From positions 1 to 64,000 of the forward strand of contig NZ_JAGPXY010000028.1 in the NCBI RefSeq assembly GCF_018070325.1: DNA of 64,000 nucleotides, written 5' to 3'. The position numbers were made by a program, and so were the translations under genes. Shown here piece after piece: positions 52,727 through 61,185 of this stretch. The notes beneath the pieces were generated by a model. The model was not told the origin of the DNA, did no database searches, and saw nothing but the letters and a program-made list of their open reading frames with translations. The stretch's first letter is position 1; each line of letters begins with the position of its first letter. Source of the stretch: Micromonospora sp. H61 (GTDB lineage Bacteria > Actinomycetota > Actinomycetes > Mycobacteriales > Micromonosporaceae).

Positions 52727-53221
52727 ATGGGCGTGGGAGCACCGGACCGTGAGGAGTACGGGCCCCGGACCCGACCGCTGCCCTTCGAGCGCGGGACGGA
52801 CGGCCCTCGGGTGATCATGGTGGGCATCGACGGCACCCGGACCTCCGAGCGGGCCGGCTCCTACGCCGCCGGCCTGGCCCGTCGGCAGGGCGCCGCGCTG
52901 GTGGTGGTCTTCGTCAGCTCGCCGAGCGGGCTGACCGCCCTGGTGCCCGGCATGGACGCCGGCGCGGTCCAGCGCACCCACGACGAGTTGGCCGACGAGC
53001 TGCGCCGGGAGTGCCGGCGTGGGGCCGAGCAGTGGGGCATTCCGGTGACCCTGCTGGTGCGGCGCGGCGACGCGTACGGCGAGCTGTGCGCGGCGGCCGA
53101 CGAGTTCCAGGCCGACATGGTGGTCGTCGGCGCCTCCGAGCAGGCCGGACACCGGCTGGTCGGCTCGGTCGCCACCCGGCTGGTCCGCGCCGGCCGCTGG
53201 CCGGTAGTCGTGGTGCCCTGA
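52727..53221 (+). CDS. Universal stress protein (UspA-like)
   Basis: 164 residues. The ATP-binding motif of the UspA fold is seen as MVVVGASEQAGHRLVGSV (G-2x-G-9x-G-[ST]-type), with RVIMVGIDGTRTSERA near the start. ATG 52727, nine bases after the exporter stop, so it is likely co-transcribed with it. Role in the exporter operon is unknown. Confidence 0.82.
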   Translation: MGVGAPDREEYGPRTRPLPFERGTDGPRVIMVGIDGTRTSERAGSYAAGLARRQGAALVVVFVSSPSGLTALVPGMDAGAVQRTHDELADELRRECRRGAEQWGIPVTLLVRRGDAYGELCAAADEFQADMVVVGASEQAGHRLVGSVATRLVRAGRWPVVVVP

Positions 53222-53265
53222 TAACCCGTCGCGGTATGTCCGAGGTGCCGGGCAGGATGCGCGGC

Positions 53266-53787
53266 ATGACCTGGATCGCGCCGGAGATCACCCGGACCCC
53301 CGAACCGTACGTCGGCGACGAGCGCACCATGCTCGACGGCTGGCTCGACTACCACCGACAGACGCTGCTACTCAAGTGCGCCGGCCTGACCGAGGAGCAG
53401 TTGCGGACGCCGAGCGTGGAACCGTCCGGGCTGACCCTGCTCGGCCTGGTCCGGCACCTGGCCGAGGTGGAGGCCTGGTGGTTCCGGGAGAACTTCGCCG
53501 GCGAGCCTGTCGACTACCCGTACTTCACCCCGGACAACCCGGACGCCGACCACGACGTCAGCGCCGCCGACGCCGCTGCCGACTTCGCCATCTTCCACCG
53601 CGAGGTGGCGCTGGCCCGCGAGGCCGCCGCCGGCCACTCGCTCGACCAGACGTTCACCGAGGTCGGCGCGAAGAAGCGCACCTTCAACCTGCGCTGGGTG
53701 TACGTGCACATGATCGAGGAGTACGCCCGGCACAACGGCCACGCCGACCTGATCCGGGAACGCATCGACGGCGTCACCGGCGAGTGA
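53266..53787 (+). CDS. DinB/DUF664 family protein
   Basis: 173 residues. A four-helix bundle with a metal-binding His triad: His in LLGLVRHLAEVEAWW, and His in MIEEYARHNGHAD near the C-terminus, the usual DinB-like pattern. Related proteins are mycothiol- or bacillithiol-dependent S-transferases. Starts at 53236, 53257 and 53266 are all possible; 53266 has AGGA upstream. It ends 7 bases before the convergent HAD gene. Confidence 0.85.
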   Translation: MTWIAPEITRTPEPYVGDERTMLDGWLDYHRQTLLLKCAGLTEEQLRTPSVEPSGLTLLGLVRHLAEVEAWWFRENFAGEPVDYPYFTPDNPDADHDVSAADAAADFAIFHREVALAREAAAGHSLDQTFTEVGAKKRTFNLRWVYVHMIEEYARHNGHADLIRERIDGVTGE

Positions 53788-53794
53788 CGAACGC

Positions 53795-54415
53795 TCAATA
53801 GTCCAGGGCCGCCCGCAGGTAACGCAGGTCGGCGTGGCCGCCCCACCGGTGCGCCGACAGCCCGGCGGCCCGGGCACCCCGCACGGCCCAGTCCTCGTCG
53901 TCGACGCAGAGGACCCGGGCCGGCGGGGTGGCCAGGGCCACGCAGGCGGCCTTGAAGTATTCCGGAGCCGGCTTGTGCACGCCGATGACCGAGGAGTTGA
54001 CCACCACGTCCAGCTCGCCGACCAGGCCGAGCGCGGCCAGGTCGGCGTCGAGCAGGTCGGTGGCGTTGGTGCCCAGCCCGACCCGGACGCCCGCCGCACG
54101 GACCTCCCGAACGAACGCCAGCACCTCCTGGTCGACCTCTCCCCGGTAGCTCTGCCACTGCTCCACAGCGGCGCGGGCCCGTTCCGGGCTGCCCACCGAC
54201 TCGGCGAGGGCGTCCGCCACGCTGTTCATCCACTCGGCGTGGTTGACCTGGCCGGTGAGCACCGGCTGGAGCCGCCCCCACTGCATGGCGATCTCACCGA
54301 GCACGCCCTCGGAGAGGCCGTACTCCCGCTCGACAACGGCAGCCACCGCCGGGTCCCACCGGCGCAGTACGCCGTCGAAGTCCAGCAGGAGCGCCGTCGC
54401 GCGTTCCCGAGCCAC
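53795..54415 (-). CDS. HAD superfamily hydrolase
   Basis: 206 residues. The nucleophile motif is LLLDFDGVLRRW (DxD), motif II VGLGTNATDLL, motif IV VLCVDDEDWAVRGARAAG. Cap is the alpha-helical C1 type, as in epoxide hydrolase N-terminal or phosphoglycolate phosphatase-like members. GTG 54415 overlaps the smc stop by one base (TAGTG), so translation is coupled. Substrate unknown. Confidence 0.9.
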   Translation of the reverse strand: MARERATALLLDFDGVLRRWDPAVAAVVEREYGLSEGVLGEIAMQWGRLQPVLTGQVNHAEWMNSVADALAESVGSPERARAAVEQWQSYRGEVDQEVLAFVREVRAAGVRVGLGTNATDLLDADLAALGLVGELDVVVNSSVIGVHKPAPEYFKAACVALATPPARVLCVDDEDWAVRGARAAGLSAHRWGGHADLRYLRAALDY

Positions 54416-57400
54416 TACCCGTTCTCCTCGCCGCGGCCGTGCCGCTGGTCGTCCTCGTCGGCCCGGTTGAGCCGTTGGCTGATCACCTGAGTGACCCCAC
54501 TGCGCATGGTCACGCCGTAGAGCGCGTCGGCGATCTCCATCGTCCGCTTCTGGTGCGTGATGACGATCAGCTGACTCTTCTCGCGCAACTGTGCCAGCAA
54601 CGTGATCAGCCGGCCCAGGTTGACGTCGTCCAGGGCCGCCTCCACCTCGTCCATGATGTAGAACGGGCTGGGCCGGGCGCGGAAGATCGCCACCAACATG
54701 GCCACCGCGGTCAGCGACCGCTCGCCACCGGAGAGCAGTGACAGCCGCTTGATCTTCTTGCCCGGCGGGCGGGCCTCCACCTCGACGCCGGTGGTGAGCA
54801 GGTCGTCCGGTTCGGTGAGGATCAGCCGTCCCTCGCCACCGGGGAAGAGGACTGTGAACACCTGCTCGAACTCCCGGGCGGTGTCCTCGAAGGCGCTGGC
54901 GAAGACCTCCAGGATCCGCTCGTCCACGTCCTTGACCACTGTGAGCAGGTCCCGACGGGTGGCCTTGAGGTCCTCCAACTGCTCGGAGAGGAACTTGAAA
55001 CGCTCCTCCAGCGCGGCGAACTCCTCCAGCGCGAGTGGGTTGACCTTGCCGAGCAGGGCGAGTTCGCGTTCCGCCTTGGCGGCCCGCTTCTCCTGCACCG
55101 GCCGCTCGTAGCGCACCGGTTCGGGCACCGGCAGACCGTCACGTTCGGCCGCCGCGACGTCCACCTGGGTCGGCGGAACGGGCTGAGTCGGACCGTACTC
55201 GGCGACCAGCGTCTCCACGTCCAGCCCGAAGTCCTCGGCGGCCTTCGCCTCCAACTGCTCGATGCGCAGCCGCTGCTCCGCGCGGGCCACCTCGTCGCGG
55301 TGCACCTGGCTGGTCAGCCGCTCCAACTCCGCGCCGAGCCGCTTGGCGGCACCGCGTACCTCCTGAAGCTCCGCCTCCCGTGCGGCGCGCTCGAGGGCGA
55401 CCGCGTCACGGTGCTCCGCTGCCGTCGCGATCGAGGTGGTCAGCCGGGTCAGCGCCTCCCGGGCGCCACCGGCGACGGACCGGGCGATGCCCGCGCCCCG
55501 GGCGCGGGCGGCCCGGCGGGCCGCCGCGCGTTCCCGGGCGGCCCGCTCCGCGGCGGCCTGCCGCGCGAGCGAGTCGGCCCGGCCGGCGATCGAGGAGACC
55601 CGCTCCTCGGCGGTACGCACGGCGAGCCGGACCTCCATCTCGTTCTGCCGGGCCTGCGGCACCATGGCCGCCAGCTGATCCCGCTCCTCGGTCGAGGGCT
55701 CGGCGTCGACCGGGGTCTCCTCGGCCAGCCGTAGCCGCTCCTCCAGCTCGGCGAGCGCCGTGAGGTCCCGTTGCCGGGCGGCCTCGGCGCGGGAGCGGGA
55801 GTCGCCGAGCCGGTCGGTCTCGGCCTTCGCGGAACGGGCCGCCGCGCCCAGCTCGGCCAGCCGGCGAGCGGCGGCGTTGCGGTGGCTCTCCGCCTCGCGC
55901 TTCTCGGCGGCGGCGTGCTGCACGGCCTCCTTGGCTGCCGCCACCTCGGCGCGCGCCTCGACCAACTGATCACGCAGCTCCAGGCCAGCGCGTTCGGCGG
56001 TGACCCGGTTGGCGCGGGCCTCCTCGACGGCTGCCTGCACCTCGATGTAGCTGGGGGCCTTGGCCGACCCGCCCGCCGCCGCGTACGCCCCGACCACGTC
56101 ACCGTCCGGGGTGACCGCCCGCAGCTCGGGGTTGCTGGCGACCAGCTCGGCGGCGGCGGCGAGATCGTCGACGAGCGCCACGTCCCGCAGGGCCCGGTGC
56201 ACCGCCGGACGCAGCTCGGCGCTGCACTCCACCAGGTCGGGCGCCCACCGGGCGTCGTCCGGCAGCTTCGGGCGCAGCGCGTCGGCGGAGCCGGTCATAC
56301 CGGGACCGGCCGGACTGCCGACCAGCAGGCCGGCCCGGCCGGCGTCGGAGATCTTCAACAGCCGCATCGCCTCGACGGCCTCGTCCACCCCGCTGACGGC
56401 GACCGCGTCGGCGAGCCCGCCGAGCGCGGCGGCCAGCGCGGCCTCGTGACCGGGCGCGACGGTGAGCAACCCGGCGAGGCTGCCGAGCAGACCGGGCACG
56501 TCCCCGGCGCGGGCGAGCAGCGCCCCGGCGCCGTCCTTGCGCCGCAGCCCCAGGGCGAGAGCCTCCTCGCGGGCCTTCCAGGTGGCCGCGTCCTTCTCCG
56601 CCGCCCGCTCGGCGTCGGACAGCGATCGGACGGTGGCCTGGGCCCGTTCCTGCACGGCGACCGCCTCGGCGTGCCGGGCGTCCAGGTCCGCGTTGTCCCG
56701 GTCGGCCTCGGTGGACTGGGCGGCGACCGCGTCCAGGTCGGCCTGCGCCTGCTCGGCGCGGCCCAGCGCGTCGGCGTGCGCGATGGCGAGGCGTTCGATC
56801 TCCTCGCCGGCGCTGGTGGTCCGGGCCCGGGCGGAGTTGACCTGGCCGGTGAGCCGGGCCATCCCCTCGCGCCGGTCGGCGATGGCCTTGGCCGCGGCGA
56901 CCAGCTCACGCTCGGCGGCGGCCAACTGCCGCTCCAACTCCTGGCGGTGCTCGACCGCCTCGGCGAGTCGGATCTGGTCGTCGGTGAGCGCGCCGCGTAG
57001 CTCCTCCTCCTGCTCGCGGACGCGTTCCGCCTCGGCCTCCAGCTGGTCCGGGTCGCGGCCGGGCCGCTCGTCGTCGCCGGTGGCGCTGAGGTGCCGCAGC
57101 CGTTCCCGGGCCAACTGCTCGATCGAGCGGAAGCGTTCCTGGAGGGCGGAGAGCTTGTACCAGGTGTCCTGGGCGGCGGCGAGCAGCGGCGCGTCCTCCG
57201 CGAGGGCGGCCTCCAACTCGCCGAGCCGGCCCTGCACCTCGGCGTGCTCACCCTCGATCTGCTCGCGCCGCTCGCGCAGCGCGGTCTCGTCGGCGATCTC
57301 CCGGTCGAGGGTGGTCCGCAGGGTGGCGAGGTCGTCGGCGAGCAGCCGAAGCCGGGCGTCGCGCAGGTTGGCCTGGATGGCGGCGGCGCGCCGGGCCACC

Positions 57401-58029
57401 TCGGCCTGCCGGCCCAACGGCTTGAGCTGACGACGCAGTTCGGCCGTCAGGTCGGTCAGGCGATTGAGATTCACCTGCATCGCGTCGAGCTTGCGCAGCG
57501 CCTTTTCCTTGCGCTTGCGGTGCTTGAGGACGCCGGCCGCCTCCTCGATGAACGCCCGGCGGTCCTCCGGCTTGGCGTGCAGCATGCCGTCGAGGCGGCC
57601 CTGCCCCACGATGATGTGCATCTCCCGGCCAATGCCGGAGTCGGAGAGCAGCTCCTGGATGTCGAGCAACCGGCACGAGTTGCCGTTGATCTCGTACTCG
57701 CTCTCGCCGGAGCGGAACATCCGGCGGGTGATGGAGACCTCGGTGTACTCGATCGGCAGCGCGCCGTCGGTGTTGTCGATGGTGAGGGTGACCTCGGCGC
57801 GACCCAGCGGCGCCCGGCCGGCGGTGCCGGCGAAGATGACGTCCTCCATCTTGCCGCCGCGGAGGGCCTTGGCGCCCTGCTCGCCGAGGACCCAGGCGAT
57901 GGCGTCGACGACGTTGGACTTGCCCGAGCCGTTCGGGCCCACCACACAGGTGATCCCGGGCTCCAGCTTCAACGTCGTCGCGGAGGCGAAGGACTTGAAA
58001 CCCTTCACCGTCAGGCTCTTGAGATACAC
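54415..58029 (-). CDS. smc: Chromosome segregation protein SMC
   Basis: 1204 residues, standard size. The N-terminal head has GPNGSGKSNVVDAIAWVLGE and the Q-loop GGKMEDVIFAG. Long coiled coils flank a hinge at ~500-660 (GLLGSLAGLLTVAPGHEAAL; AVTPDGDVVGAYAA). The C-terminal head has LSLLSGGERSLTAVAMLVA and PFYIMDEVEAALDD. Forms MukBEF/condensin-like rings with ScpAB. GTG 58029. mutM/fpg lies about 6 kb away, as in the usual actinobacterial cluster. Confidence 0.97.
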   Translation of the reverse strand: MYLKSLTVKGFKSFASATTLKLEPGITCVVGPNGSGKSNVVDAIAWVLGEQGAKALRGGKMEDVIFAGTAGRAPLGRAEVTLTIDNTDGALPIEYTEVSITRRMFRSGESEYEINGNSCRLLDIQELLSDSGIGREMHIIVGQGRLDGMLHAKPEDRRAFIEEAAGVLKHRKRKEKALRKLDAMQVNLNRLTDLTAELRRQLKPLGRQAEVARRAAAIQANLRDARLRLLADDLATLRTTLDREIADETALRERREQIEGEHAEVQGRLGELEAALAEDAPLLAAAQDTWYKLSALQERFRSIEQLARERLRHLSATGDDERPGRDPDQLEAEAERVREQEEELRGALTDDQIRLAEAVEHRQELERQLAAAERELVAAAKAIADRREGMARLTGQVNSARARTTSAGEEIERLAIAHADALGRAEQAQADLDAVAAQSTEADRDNADLDARHAEAVAVQERAQATVRSLSDAERAAEKDAATWKAREEALALGLRRKDGAGALLARAGDVPGLLGSLAGLLTVAPGHEAALAAALGGLADAVAVSGVDEAVEAMRLLKISDAGRAGLLVGSPAGPGMTGSADALRPKLPDDARWAPDLVECSAELRPAVHRALRDVALVDDLAAAAELVASNPELRAVTPDGDVVGAYAAAGGSAKAPSYIEVQAAVEEARANRVTAERAGLELRDQLVEARAEVAAAKEAVQHAAAEKREAESHRNAAARRLAELGAAARSAKAETDRLGDSRSRAEAARQRDLTALAELEERLRLAEETPVDAEPSTEERDQLAAMVPQARQNEMEVRLAVRTAEERVSSIAGRADSLARQAAAERAARERAAARRAARARGAGIARSVAGGAREALTRLTTSIATAAEHRDAVALERAAREAELQEVRGAAKRLGAELERLTSQVHRDEVARAEQRLRIEQLEAKAAEDFGLDVETLVAEYGPTQPVPPTQVDVAAAERDGLPVPEPVRYERPVQEKRAAKAERELALLGKVNPLALEEFAALEERFKFLSEQLEDLKATRRDLLTVVKDVDERILEVFASAFEDTAREFEQVFTVLFPGGEGRLILTEPDDLLTTGVEVEARPPGKKIKRLSLLSGGERSLTAVAMLVAIFRARPSPFYIMDEVEAALDDVNLGRLITLLAQLREKSQLIVITHQKRTMEIADALYGVTMRSGVTQVISQRLNRADEDDQRHGRGEENG

Positions 58030-58378
58030 CTACTCGATCCTCGTCCGGTGGCCGCCGTACCGTCGCCGGCTGTGGGGACCTGGGTGAACTCGCAGACTAA
58101 CCCGCCGGTCGGAGCGGCCCGGCACGCGACCCGCCCCGCGTCGCGTCGACAGTGGGCGTGCTGTTGTCCGGGAGACCGCGAGAAAGACAAGCGCCTTTCA
58201 TGATCGGCTTATCCGCCGACGCGCTTTTCGGTAACTGTGCGGCGTGCTTCCCGCACGATCTGCCGCAAGATCATGAATCGTCGGCGCCGAAAAGACCCCC
58301 GGACAGTGTTACGCGCCGGCACAGAGGTGTCGGCGCGCATTTTTGCGATGGTGCGATTCAGTTTTTACGACCTGAAGA
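58030..58378. other. 349-base gap upstream of smc
   Basis: No confident gene. It is somewhat lower in GC than its surroundings. A spaced inverted pair TTCATGATC (58197-58205) / GATCATGAA (58269-58277) is seen, and GCTTTTCGG / CCGAAAAG lies inside. Presumably holds the smc promoter; frames at 58152-58490 read as non-coding. Confidence 0.4.
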
Positions 58379-58573
58379 TCAGGTCAGCGCCGGCTCGGCC
58401 AGACGGAGCAGATCGTCCGCCTCCGCCGCAGCCGCCGCGAGCCGATCATTGTCGGCACGCAGACGCGTGATCTCGAACTCCAGTGCCTGAACCCTGGCAC
58501 GCAGTCGGGTGACCTCGTCGAGCAGACGCCGGTCGGGCGCTGCACCTACGTGGCCGTAGAGGGCCTTCGCCAT
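58379..58573 (-). CDS. 64-residue coiled-coil protein
   Basis: Starts MAKALYGHVGAAPDRRLLDE and is then almost entirely heptad-patterned (VTRLRARVQALEFEITRLRA, DNDRLAAAAAEADDLLRLAE). ATG 58573 has AAGGAG seven bases upstream. The MAKALYGH start is a motif I recall from small conserved actinobacterial proteins. Function unknown; a small dimeric scaffold is likely. Sits between smc and the divergent CAP-domain gene. Confidence 0.75.
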   Translation of the reverse strand: MAKALYGHVGAAPDRRLLDEVTRLRARVQALEFEITRLRADNDRLAAAAAEADDLLRLAEPALT

Positions 58574-58944
58574 GCTGACTCCTTGATATGCGCTGCCGGA
58601 AAGGCCGGCCAACGCGCGCCCATTTGTACGCGGCTGTCATTCCAGGCTGTATCTGGGCATGACCGGGCGCGACTGGCGACACCTATATATTGAGCCGCAA
58701 ACCCCTCCTTCGTCAAGTTCTCGCAGGCCGTAGATCATCTCTACGTCGACCTGTCCACTTGTCGGGGGGCTGCCGCAAGGCACGGACACTCTCTGTCCGG
58801 ACGCCTTTACTGTACGCCCGGATTCACGGAAGTCCGCACCCTGGCGTCCGACTTCCCCTTAACTCTTTCTTAGCCACGTTGCCGCAGGTCGTAGGCGCGC
58901 CGTAGCGTCACCCCGGCCCGCAACCGACCCCTGGAGGCATAGGC
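58574..58944. promoter_or_regulatory. 371-base divergent promoter region
   Basis: Lies between the coiled-coil gene and the CAP-domain gene and is AT-richer than the window average. Features include CCTATATATTGA (58681-58692), a short hairpin CGGACA/TGTCCG near 58785-58800, and CTTAACTCTTTCTTAG near 58858-58873. No operator can be assigned with confidence. Confidence 0.4.
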
Positions 58945-60102
58945 GTGTACGGCTGGACCGATCCGATGGACCCGAACGGCGCCCCCCGGCGCGCCGAGGG
59001 ACCGACCGACGAGCCGGCCTGGCTGCACGACCGCCCGGAGCCCCGCTCGGCCTACCTCTTCGGCGACGAGCCCGGTCAGCCGGGCGACGAGTGGCACCGG
59101 GAGCAGCCCACCGGCGGCGGCCGGCAGTCCGACCCCTTGACGCCCGCCGACGCCCACACCGCCGCCTGGCCGGCCCCGCAGCCGGAAGACCAGACCGGCG
59201 GCTGGGACGACAACCGCCCGGCCCAGGACGCCACCGGCGGCTGGCATACCGAGACGGCCGGCGGCTGGCACACCGACACCGACCCGGAGACCACCGACGA
59301 GTGGCGCGGCACCGCCGAGACCGGGCGGCCCGGCGAGGGACGGCACCGCTCCCCACGCCGCTGGCGCCGGCCGCTGATGATCGGGGGCGCCGCCGCGGCC
59401 GCCACCCTCGTGGTGAGCTTCGGCGTCGGCGCGCTCACCCTGCCCGGCGGTGACGACGGGGCCGCGCAGCCGACAGCCGTCGACGACACCTTCGCCACGT
59501 CGGCCGCGCCGACCGGAGAGCCGGCGCTGGACACCCTCGCCGCACCCTCCCCGTCAACGATCCCCACCCCGGCGTCTCCGAGCCCGTCGCCGAGCAAGGT
59601 CGTCAAGCCCACCCCGGCGGCGTCGCGGAGCACCGCCGCGTCGCGCCGCAGCGTCGAGCGCAGCAGCGCGCCGAGCAACACCGGCGGCTCCACCGGTTCC
59701 AACGGCTCCAGCGGCTCCGTCAGCGCCCAGGCCCGCGAGGTGGTGGACCTGGTCAACGCCGAGCGGGCCAAGGCCGGTTGCAAGGCGCTGAGCATCGACG
59801 ACAAGCTGATGACGGCCGCCCAGCGGCACAGCCAGGACCAGGCCGACAACCAGGATATGTCGCACACCGGCAGCGACGGCAGCAACGCCGGCGCCCGGCT
59901 GGACCGGGTCGGCTACGCCTGGCGCACGTACGGCGAGAACGTGGCCTGGAACCAGAAGACCCCGGCCGCGGTGATGGACGCGTGGATGAACAGCTCGGGC
60001 CACCGGGCCAACATCCTGAACTGCGCGTTCACCGAGATCGGCGTCGGCATCGCCAGCAGCAACGGGCCGTACTGGACGCAGGTCTTCGCCGCGCCGCGCT
60101 GA
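58945..60102 (+). CDS. CAP (SCP/PR-1) domain secreted or anchored protein
   Basis: 385 residues. An acidic, Trp-rich cytoplasmic head (~1-135, with GGWHTETAGGWHTDTD-type repeats) is followed by a transmembrane helix (PLMIGGAAAAATLVVSFGVG, ~145-165), a Ser/Thr/Pro linker, and the CAP domain. The latter has VVDLVNAERAKAGC, MSHTGSDGSNAGARL, TYGENVAWN and NSSGHRANILNCAFTEIGVG. GTG 58945 with GGAGG upstream. Bacterial CAP proteins are extracellular and often of unknown activity; cell-envelope binding is a possibility. Confidence 0.87.
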   Translation: MYGWTDPMDPNGAPRRAEGPTDEPAWLHDRPEPRSAYLFGDEPGQPGDEWHREQPTGGGRQSDPLTPADAHTAAWPAPQPEDQTGGWDDNRPAQDATGGWHTETAGGWHTDTDPETTDEWRGTAETGRPGEGRHRSPRRWRRPLMIGGAAAAATLVVSFGVGALTLPGGDDGAAQPTAVDDTFATSAAPTGEPALDTLAAPSPSTIPTPASPSPSPSKVVKPTPAASRSTAASRRSVERSSAPSNTGGSTGSNGSSGSVSAQAREVVDLVNAERAKAGCKALSIDDKLMTAAQRHSQDQADNQDMSHTGSDGSNAGARLDRVGYAWRTYGENVAWNQKTPAAVMDAWMNSSGHRANILNCAFTEIGVGIASSNGPYWTQVFAAPR

Positions 60103-60218
60103 CCGCGCGTCGTTCCCGCCCCCGCGCTCGTTGACCCGGTGAGGTACGTCGGGCCGGAGCGTGGGGGCCGCGTACCGGTGCGGGCGGCGACCGGCCGCCC
60201 GGGACCCGGGAGCTGCCG

Positions 60219-61061
60219 ATGCGGATCCGGCCGCGGCGACGCGTCGCCGTACGCCCACTGCGCCGCCTCCTGTCCGCCTGCGTCGCTCTCGTGCTCCTGG
60301 TGCCGGCGTACGGGTGCCGGCCCGCACTGACCCCGCCCGGCGCGCCCACCGCGTGGCCGGCGACGCAGGCCCGGCACTGGCAGTGGCAGTGGCAGCTCAG
60401 CGGCCCGCTCGACCCGGCGGTGGACGCCCACGTCTTCCTCCTCGACCCGGTGGCCACCACCGCCGCACAGACCGCCGACCTGCGCTCCCGGGACCGCCGG
60501 TTGATCTGCCAGGTGAACGTGGGATCGGTCCGCTCCGACGACCCGGACGCCAGCCGGTTTCCGGACGTCGTCCGGGGCGCCGGCGGGCGTCGACCCGACA
60601 GCCGGTGGCTGGACGTCCGGAGTTGGGACGCGCTCCGGCCGGTGCTGGCCGACCGGTTCCGGCTCTGCCGGGGCAAGGGCTTCGGCGCGGTGGCACTCTT
60701 CGACGCCGACGGGTACACGGCACGCACCGGCTTTCCGCTCGACTTCGACGACCAACTGCTGTTCAACCGCCGGCTCGCCGAGCTGGCCCGCTCGCTGAGC
60801 CTCTCCCCCGGGCTGGTCAACGACGTGCCGCAACTCGCCGCGCTGGCCCCGGACTTCGACTTCGCGGTCAACGAGGAGTGCGTCCGGCTGGCCCAGTGCG
60901 CCAAACTGCTGCCGTTCAGCGACGTCGGCAAGCCGGTCTTCCACGTCGAGTACACCGGCTCGACCGACGACTTCTGTGTCACCACCGTCGGCTACGGCTT
61001 CGCGTCGATCCGCAAGAACCGCATGCTGGACGCCTCCCGGGAACCCTGCCCCCTCCCCTGA
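60219..61061 (+). CDS. GH114-like endo-alpha-1,4-polygalactosaminidase family lipoprotein
   Basis: 280 residues. A basic N-terminus and hydrophobic stretch (LLSACVALVLLVPAYGC) end in a lipobox-like Cys, so it is probably exported and lipidated. The core WQWQWQLSGPLDPAVDAHVF, ICQVNVGSV, GFGAVALFDADGY and DFDFAVNEECVRLAQC match the GH114/TM1410-like barrel, with the catalytic acids likely in FDADG and NEECV. The family includes enzymes cleaving galactosaminogalactan. ATG 60219. Confidence 0.82.
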   Translation: MRIRPRRRVAVRPLRRLLSACVALVLLVPAYGCRPALTPPGAPTAWPATQARHWQWQWQLSGPLDPAVDAHVFLLDPVATTAAQTADLRSRDRRLICQVNVGSVRSDDPDASRFPDVVRGAGGRRPDSRWLDVRSWDALRPVLADRFRLCRGKGFGAVALFDADGYTARTGFPLDFDDQLLFNRRLAELARSLSLSPGLVNDVPQLAALAPDFDFAVNEECVRLAQCAKLLPFSDVGKPVFHVEYTGSTDDFCVTTVGYGFASIRKNRMLDASREPCPLP

Positions 61062-61084
61062 CCCCGTCCCCGCCCCCGTCCCCG

Positions 61085-61154
61085 CGATCTTGCACTTTCG
61101 GTTCCCGATTTGCCGGGTTGACCCCGCTACGTCGCGACAGAAAGTGCAAGATCG
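61085..61154. repeat. Intergenic palindromic element, type A (copy 2)
   Basis: CGATCTTGCACTTTC (61085-61099) and GAAAGTGCAAGATCG (61140-61154) are perfect complements, sharing the same outer arm as the element at 1712-1785 but with a different loop. It lies between the convergent GH114-like and MMPL genes. Confidence 0.8.
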
Positions 61155-61185
61155 GCAGGCAGGAGGGCGGAGGGGGTTCGGGTGG

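Noticed and set aside
51176..53152. 658-residue minus-strand frame opposite the MFS and stress protein genes
   Set aside because: Gln/His/Gly/Arg-rich shadow with no family features.
58152..58490. 112-residue plus-strand frame between smc and the coiled-coil gene
   Set aside because: Overlaps the minus-strand coiled-coil gene and lacks an RBS; composition is that of a shadow frame.
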